Of a DNA stretch of 64,000 nt, positions 58,805-64,000 are shown piece by piece (the first letter of the stretch is position 1; every line of letters begins with the position of its first letter). The notes under the pieces were generated by a model. That model saw only the letters and a program-made list of their open reading frames with translations. It had not been told where the DNA came from and did not search any database. Both the position numbers and the translations under genes were made by a program. This DNA is from Streptomyces zhihengii. Its GTDB lineage: Bacteria > Actinomycetota > Actinomycetes > Streptomycetales > Streptomycetaceae. The DNA is taken from assembly GCF_016919245.1 (NCBI RefSeq), contig NZ_JAFEJA010000001.1:2576001-2640000 (forward strand), read 5' to 3'.

Positions 58805-60297
58805 AGCGACGGTGCCTCCTCGATCAGCGGGTGACCCCAGCGTTCCACGAAGGCGGCCTCGACGGCGGCACCGACCTTGTACAGCCGGTCGTCCTTCATG
58901 GCCGGGGCGATGATCTGCAGGCCGACGGGCAGGCCGTCCTCCGGGGCGAGACCGCACGGGAGGGACATGGCCGCGTTGCCGGCGAGGTTGGTCGGAATGG
59001 TGCACAGGTCCGCGAGGTACATCGCCATCGGGTCGTCGGCGCGCTCGCCGATCGGGAAGGCGGTGGTCGGGGTCGTCGGGGAGACGATCACGTCCACCTG
59101 CTCGAACGCCTTCTCGAAGTCCCGGGTGATGAGCGTGCGGACCTTCTGCGCGGAGCCGTAGTACGCGTCGTAGTAGCCGGAGCTGAGCGCGTAGGTCCCG
59201 AGCATGATGCGGCGCTTGACCTCGGGGCCGAAACCGGCCTCGCGGGTGAGCGCGGTGACGTCCTCCGCGGACTTCGTGCCGTCGTCGCCGACCCGCAGGC
59301 CGTAGCGCATGGCGTCGAAGCGCGCGAGGTTCGAGGAGCACTCGGACGGCGCGATGAGGTAGTACGCGGCGAGTGCCAGGTCGAAGGACGGGCAGTCCAG
59401 CTCGACGATCTCGGCGCCCAGCTCCTTCAGCAGCTCGACGGACTCGTCGAAGCGCTGCACGACGCCGGCCTGGTAGCCCTCGCCGCGGAACTGCTTGACC
59501 ACGCCGACGCGCATGCCCGTGACGGAGCCGTTGCGGGCGGCCTCGACGACCGGCGGGACCGGGGCGTCGATCGAGGTGGAGTCGAGCGGGTCGTGACCGG
59601 CGATGACCTCGTGCAGCAGGGCCGCGTCGAGGACCGTGCGGGCACAGGGGCCGCCCTGGTCGAGGCTGGAGGAGAAGGCCACCATGCCGTAGCGGGAGAC
59701 CGCGCCGTAGGTGGGCTTCACGCCCACGGTCGCCGTGACGGCGGCGGGCTGGCGGATGGAACCGCCGGTGTCCGTGCCGATGGCGAGCGGGGCCTGGAAG
59801 GAGGCGAGCGCGGCGGAGGAGCCGCCGCCGGAGCCGCCGGGGATGCGGGTCAGGTCCCAGGGGTTGCCCGTGGGGCCGTAGGCGCTGTTCTCCGTGGAGG
59901 ACCCCATGGCGAACTCGTCCATGTTGGTCTTGCCGAGGATGACGACGTCGGCGGCCTTGAGCCGCTTCGTCAGCGTCGCGTCGTACGGCGGGATCCAGCC
60001 CTCGAGGATCTTCGAGCCGACGGTGGTCGGCACGCCCTCGGTGGTGAAGATGTCCTTCAGCGCGAGCGGCACACCGGCGAGCGGGCCGAGCTTCTCGCCC
60101 CGCTCCCGCTTCTCGTCGACGGCGCGGGCCTGCGCGAGCGCGCCCTCGCGGTCGACGTGCAGGAAGGCGTGCACCTTCTCGTCGACGGCCTCGATGCGGG
60201 CCAGGTGGGCCTCGGCGACCTGGACGGCCGTGAGCTCGCCCGAGGCGATCTTCGCGGCGGTCTCGGCGGCGGTGAGCTTGATGATGCTGTCCGACAT
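58801..60297 (-). CDS. gatA: Asp-tRNA(Asn)/Glu-tRNA(Gln) amidotransferase subunit A
   Basis: Glutaminase subunit of GatCAB (amidase signature family), 498 residues. The catalytic triad Lys81 (PLALKDIF), cis-Ser156 ([10 protein letters not shown]) and Ser180 ([11 protein letters not shown]) has exactly the spacing known for Staphylococcus GatA. Ammonia freed from glutamine is channelled to GatB. ATG at 60297, 5 bp behind gatC; its stop overlaps the next start. Confidence 0.97.
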   Translation of the reverse strand: MSDSIIKLTAAETAAKIASGELTAVQVAEAHLARIEAVDEKVHAFLHVDREGALAQARAVDEKRERGEKLGPLAGVPLALKDIFTTEGVPTTVGSKILEGWIPPYDATLTKRLKAADVVILGKTNMDEFAMGSSTENSAYGPTGNPWDLTRIPGGSGGGSSAALASFQAPLAIGTDTGGSIRQPAAVTATVGVKPTYGAVSRYGMVAFSSSLDQGGPCARTVLDAALLHEVIAGHDPLDSTSIDAPVPPVVEAARNGSVTGMRVGVVKQFRGEGYQAGVVQRFDESVELLKELGAEIVELDCPSFDLALAAYYLIAPSECSSNLARFDAMRYGLRVGDDGTKSAEDVTALTREAGFGPEVKRRIMLGTYALSSGYYDAYYGSAQKVRTLITRDFEKAFEQVDVIVSPTTPTTAFPIGERADDPMAMYLADLCTIPTNLAGNAAMSLPCGLAPEDGLPVGLQIIAPAMKDDRLYKVGAAVEAAFVERWGHPLIEEAPSL

Positions 60298-60302
60298 GGT
60301 GA

Positions 60303-60599
60303 TTAGTCCTCCCCCAGGATCTGCGGCACCTTGAAACGCTGCTGCTCCTGTGCCGGGGCGCCGGAGAGCGCCTGCTCGGGGGTGAGCGACGGACGGACCT
60401 CGTCCGCGCGCATGACGTTGGTCAGCGGCAGCGGGTGGGAGGTGGGCGGAACGTCTTGGTCGGCGACCTCGGAGACGCGGGCGACCGCGCCGATGATGTC
60501 GTCGAGCTGTCCGGCGAAGTGTTCGAGCTCTTCACCGGAAAGCTCCAGGCGCGCCAGCCGGGCGAGGTGGGCGACCTCCTCGCGCGTGATGCCAGGCAT
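60303..60599 (-). CDS. gatC: Asp-tRNA(Asn)/Glu-tRNA(Gln) amidotransferase subunit C
   Basis: 98-residue scaffold that wraps the GatA-GatB interface. Family pattern: [18 protein letters not shown] near the N-terminus, [19 protein letters not shown], and [17 protein letters not shown] toward the end. ATG at 60599 with GAGGAT 7 nt upstream. First gene of the operon. Confidence 0.95.
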   Translation of the reverse strand: MPGITREEVAHLARLARLELSGEELEHFAGQLDDIIGAVARVSEVADQDVPPTSHPLPLTNVMRADEVRPSLTPEQALSGAPAQEQQRFKVPQILGED

Positions 60600-60734
60600 G
60601 CAGCGATCCTCAGGGGTGAGTGTGATGGTTTCGGCCCCAATCCTATGGGGCGGGGCGGGGTGCCCGTGAAACGGTTTCCCCGCACCCGGCGCGAGGACAC
60701 TCTCCGGCCCGTCCGCCCGGGGAGCGCGGGGCCG

Positions 60735-60870
60735 CGGAGCGCCTCTCCCGCCCGCCCGCTCGGCGAGGACACCGGCCTGGAGCGCCTCTCCCACCCGCTC
60801 GGGGGAGGGCGCCGCCTCGGAGCGCCTCTCCCGCCCGCCCGCTCGGCGAGGACACCGGCCTGGAGCGCCT
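60735..60870. repeat. Pair of identical 53-bp direct repeats
   Basis: 60735-60787 and 60818-60870 are identical (start CGGAGCGCCTCTCCCGCC, end GGCCTGGAGCGCCT), offset by 83 bp, in the 598-bp non-coding stretch 60600-61197 upstream of gatC. Confidence 0.85.
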
Positions 60871-60874
60871 TCTC

Positions 60875-61004
60875 AGCCCGTCCGGCGATTGAGGACGCGG
60901 CCGCAGGCCGTGCCGCGGCCACCGGCGCGCAGCCGGGTCCGCGAGGGCGACCGGCCCCGGCGGGGCTCCGCCCCGCACCCCGCGCCTCAATCGCCGGCGG
61001 GGCT
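60875..61004. repeat. Inverted pair of the dispersed CCGGCGATTGAGG element
   Basis: 60875-60894 pairs with 60985-61004 at 18 of 20 positions across about 90 nt. The same element occurs at 17711, 17863 and 17978. Orientation suggests a bidirectional terminator-like or mobile intergenic element. Confidence 0.65.
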
Positions 61005-61183
61005 TGATGTGGCCGGCCCCGCATGGGCATCCCCACTCCGGCGGAGGCTTGGGTGTGGGCCGGCCCCGCAAGCGCATCCCCACACCGGCGGAGGCTTGAT
61101 GGGGCCGGCCCCGCGAGCGCATCCCCACTCCGGCGAGGGCTTGAGTGTGGGCCGGCCCCGCATGCGCACCCCCACTCCGGCAG
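61001..61183. repeat. Four 44-47-bp tandem repeats
   Basis: Units start at 61001, 61046, 61093 and 61137 with the pattern GGCTTG-(A/G)TG-GGCCGGCCCCGC then CATCCCCACTCCGGCG. They end 15 bp before the stop of rmdB. Length differences of 1-3 bp between units argue against a protein-coding repeat. Confidence 0.8.
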
Positions 61184-61197
61184 GGCTCCCGCGAGGG

Positions 61198-63315
61198 TCA
61201 CGTCACCGCGCGGCGGGGGGACGGCTGGGGCGGGCGGCGGTCGGTGGGGCGGTGGGACGGGCGGAGCCAGCCGCTCTCGCCGCGGGCGAGCAGCCAGGCG
61301 GTCGTCTCCTGGGGCGGCATCGCCGCCGCCACCAGCCACCCCTGCACCGCGTCGCAGCGCAGATCGCGCAGGCGTTCCCAGGTCTCGTCGTCCTCGACGC
61401 CCTCCGCGACGACCAGCAGGCCCAGCGAGTGGGCCAGGTCGATGGTGCAGCGGACGATCTCCGCGTCCTCGGCGTCGCGCGCGAGGCGGGCGACGAACGA
61501 GCGGTCGATCTTCAGCTCGCTGACCGGGAGCCGGCGCAGGTGCACCAGTGAGGAGTAGCCCGTCCCGAAGTCGTCGAGCGACATCTTGACGCCGTGGTCG
61601 GCGAGCCCCGCGAGGGTGTCGGCCGCTCGCTGGGGGTCCTCCAGCAGGACGTGCTCGGTGATCTCCAGCTGGAGCGCGCCCGGCGGGACCCCGTGGCGGG
61701 CGAGCCGGGCGGCCACCGCGCCGGCGAAGCCGGGGGTGTGGACGTCCCGGGGGGAGACGTTGACGGCGACGGGGACGTCGAGCCCCTGCGCCCGCCAGCG
61801 CGCCACCTGTCCGAGCGCCGTCTCCAGGACGTACTCCGTGAGGTGGGGCATCAGCCCGGAGGACTCCGCGATGGCGATGAACTCGTCGGGGGGCACCCGG
61901 CCGCGCTCGGGGTGCACCCAGCGCACCAGGGCCTCCAGCCCGGCGACGTGCCCGTCGAAGCGGACCTTGGGCTGGTAGTGCAGTTCGACGTCGCCGGCGT
62001 CGAGCGCCCGGCGGAGGTCGCCGAGCAGGCCGAGCCGGTCGGGGGTGTTGCTGTCCCGCTTGGACTCGTACACCTCGACGCCCGTGCGGTCGCGCTTGGC
62101 CTGGTACATCGCCACGTCGGCCCGGCGCAGCAGCCCTTCGGCGTCCAGGGCGTGGTCGGGGAAGACGGCGAGGCCGGCGCTGGCCTCCAGGACGAGGGTG
62201 AGGCCGTCCAGGTCGAGCGGGGAGGAGAGTTCGGAGACGAGATGGCGCGCGACGCGCTGCGCGCTGGTGGTGGAGTCGGCGGTGGGCAGCAGGACGGCGA
62301 ACTCGTCGCCGCCGAGCCGGGCCGCCTCGGCCCCGCGGGGCAGGGCGAGCCGGAGCCGGTCGGCTATCTGGAGCAGCAGCCGGTCTCCGGCGAGGTGGCC
62401 GAGGGTGTCGTTGACGGAGCGGAAGCGGTCGAGGTCGATGAGGACGAGGGCCGAGCGGGCGCCGGACCGCTCGGCCTCCTCCAGGGCGGACCAGGTGCGC
62501 TCCAGCAGCCACTGGCGGTTGGGCAGCCCGGTGAGCGGGTCCTTGAGCTGCTCCTCGGCCCTGGCCCGCGCTATCCACAGGGTGGAGTCGAGGGCGATCA
62601 GCGCGACGGCGAAGAGCGGCAGCAGCATCGGCACGGCGACCGCGACGACGCAGATCAGCGGGGCGATGCAGACGAGGGCGACGGCGACCAGTCCCTGGCG
62701 GACCAGGGCGGTGCGCGCGACGGTGGGCAGTCCGCCGCCCTGGGGGGTGAGGACGTACCACAGCAGCAGGCGGGTGACGGCGAGGTAGGCCGCGGCGGCG
62801 AGCACGATCTCGGCGGCGGCCCCGACGCCCCACTCCAGCGGGTCCCAGGGGCGTTCGACGCTGGGGGTCACCCCGAAGGCGGCGAGCACGAGGGCGGCCG
62901 CGCCGATGCCGAGGACGTCGACCGCTCCGTGCAGCAGGCCGTGGCGCCGGCGGCCGCGGCCCGCGGCGCCGACGAGGGCGACCACGGAGAGGCTGACGAG
63001 CGTGGCGGGCACCCAGCCGTAGAGGAGCAGGGCGGCGAGGGTGAGCGCGGCGCCCGAGCCGGTGCCGCCCCACCAGCGGTCGCGGCCGAGCATCACGAGA
63101 TGGCCGACGATGATCCCGGTGAGCAGCGCGAAGGCCCAGCCGGCGGTGGAGCCGGGGAAGAGCGCGCTGCGTTCCCGGACGGTGGTCACGACGCCGGTCA
63201 GGAGCAGGGCGCCGCCCGCCGTGACGACGGCGGCGGTGAGCCCGGGGGCGGTGCCCGTCAGTGCCGCGAGCGCGCGCGGTCGTGAGACCGGGGCGGCGCT
63301 ATCCGTCGGTTCCAT
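61198..63315 (-). CDS. rmdB: Membrane GGDEF-EAL c-di-GMP phosphodiesterase RmdB
   Basis: 705 residues: about six to eight TM helices (25-245), GGDEF domain (258-420) with [10 protein letters not shown] at 333-342, and EAL domain (430-690). The EAL domain is complete: EAL at 461-463 in GLEALVRW, VNVSPRD, LEITEHVLLED, MSLDDFGTGYSS, LKIDRSFV, VVAEGVE. Order and next-door ligA fit S. coelicolor SCO5495, RmdB, a phosphodiesterase that affects aerial mycelium formation. Start ATG at 63315 with GAGAGG. The 357-bp gap to ligA (63316-63672) has one 10-bp hairpin at 63380-63404 and no gene. Confidence 0.92.
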   Translation of the reverse strand: MEPTDSAAPVSRPRALAALTGTAPGLTAAVVTAGGALLLTGVVTTVRERSALFPGSTAGWAFALLTGIIVGHLVMLGRDRWWGGTGSGAALTLAALLLYGWVPATLVSLSVVALVGAAGRGRRRHGLLHGAVDVLGIGAAALVLAAFGVTPSVERPWDPLEWGVGAAAEIVLAAAAYLAVTRLLLWYVLTPQGGGLPTVARTALVRQGLVAVALVCIAPLICVVAVAVPMLLPLFAVALIALDSTLWIARARAEEQLKDPLTGLPNRQWLLERTWSALEEAERSGARSALVLIDLDRFRSVNDTLGHLAGDRLLLQIADRLRLALPRGAEAARLGGDEFAVLLPTADSTTSAQRVARHLVSELSSPLDLDGLTLVLEASAGLAVFPDHALDAEGLLRRADVAMYQAKRDRTGVEVYESKRDSNTPDRLGLLGDLRRALDAGDVELHYQPKVRFDGHVAGLEALVRWVHPERGRVPPDEFIAIAESSGLMPHLTEYVLETALGQVARWRAQGLDVPVAVNVSPRDVHTPGFAGAVAARLARHGVPPGALQLEITEHVLLEDPQRAADTLAGLADHGVKMSLDDFGTGYSSLVHLRRLPVSELKIDRSFVARLARDAEDAEIVRCTIDLAHSLGLLVVAEGVEDDETWERLRDLRCDAVQGWLVAAAMPPQETTAWLLARGESGWLRPSHRPTDRRPPQPSPRRAVT

Positions 63316-63379
63316 TCCCGTCCCTCTCACAGCCGGCGGTGCCGATGCCCGGGTTGTCTCCGGTCGTTCGTGTGCGGGG

Positions 63380-63404
63380 CCGCCGGTCGGCGGACGACCG
63401 GCGG
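63380..63404. promoter_or_regulatory. 10-bp hairpin in the ligA-rmdB gap
   Basis: CCGCCGGTCG/CGACCGGCGG with a 5-nt loop, 65 nt before the rmdB start. No T-tract follows; it could be a weak terminator or leader structure. Confidence 0.35.
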
Positions 63405-63672
63405 TGGCTTTCCCCGTGCCTCGCCCCCACGGCCGAACGACCCCCGCGCAGCCGTGCACGACAGCGCACAGCTCAACAGTAGGACGCGGGAGGCACGGAC
63501 GGGCAGCGCTCTACAGCTCTTGCCCGAATGCGACCCGGCCACCCTTCTTCCGCTGATTTGCACGGAACGCGTGACCTGTACTCGGCGTTCCACCGGCGGC
63601 TGTTGGGGTGCTTTCCGGACGCGCGCGCCGCGGGGAGCGCCCTCGTGCGCCCCTGGTGTCGGTGACGTGTCG

Positions 63673-64000
<328 letters not shown>

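Noticed and set aside
60422..63073. 883-codon minus frame spanning gatC, repeats and rmdB
   Set aside because: Out of frame with both real genes and passes through the tandem repeats.

Overview
The window is a segment of a Streptomyces-type chromosome. Base composition is very GC-rich with strong third-position GC bias, starts are often GTG or TTG with GGAGG-type ribosome sites, and secreted proteins, Tat signals and LacI/TetR/PucR/LuxR regulators are common. From memory (not checked by search), the order pccB-like / cimA / divergent urease / ilvE / leuB / proline catabolism / serA / ilvC-ilvH-ilvB / gatB-gatA-gatC / rmdB / ligA matches the Streptomyces coelicolor SCO5535 to SCO5494 neighbourhood, so most of the window is conserved core. 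Two genes are cut by the edges: the acyl-CoA carboxylase beta subunit at the left and ligA at the right.

Region 1 (1.4-15.4 kb) looks like an accessory block of secreted enzymes inserted in the core: a GH101 endo-alpha-N-acetylgalactosaminidase divergent from a Tat-exported GH64 beta-1,3-glucanase with a perfect palindromic operator between them, a secreted M15-like peptidase candidate, a YceI protein, a subtilisin, a TPM-like membrane protein, a GH3 glycosidase and a LacI regulator with its own palindrome. Region 2 (15.6-24.9 kb) carries branched-chain amino acid genes cimA, ilvE and leuB, interrupted by a ureAB-ureC-agmatine deiminase-tetR cluster without nickel accessory genes. A non-coding stretch of about 0.8 kb upstream of cimA combines a candidate attenuator with dense repeats. 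Region 3 (25-33 kb) has a DUF1206 membrane protein, the proline catabolic pair (pruA and proline dehydrogenase) divergent from a PucR regulator, and a TetR/MFS efflux pair.

Region 4 (33-45 kb) holds serA and the ilvB-ilvH-ilvC operon, headed by an attenuator whose 13-residue leader peptide has a contiguous Ile-Leu-Val-Leu run, then a membrane PAS-GGDEF-EAL protein with a degenerate EAL signature, a D-2-hydroxyacid dehydrogenase, an aldo/keto reductase and a lipoprotein sugar dehydrogenase. Region 5 (45-56 kb) has a large LuxR ATPase regulator, a small conserved protein, a serine hydrolase, an MMPL transporter and a Tat-exported phospholipase C. Region 6 (56-64 kb) has gatC-gatA-(small membrane protein)-gatB for Gln-tRNA/Asn-tRNA amidation, the c-di-GMP enzyme RmdB and the end of ligA, separated by repeat-rich non-coding DNA.

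Themes: the window gathers several steps of Ile/Val/Leu synthesis (cimA, leuB, ilvB, ilvH, ilvC, ilvE) at four loci, with RNA-level control visible at ilvB and proposed at cimA. Converging genes are repeatedly separated by strong bidirectional hairpin terminators. No tRNA, rRNA, CRISPR array, transposase or prophage was seen.
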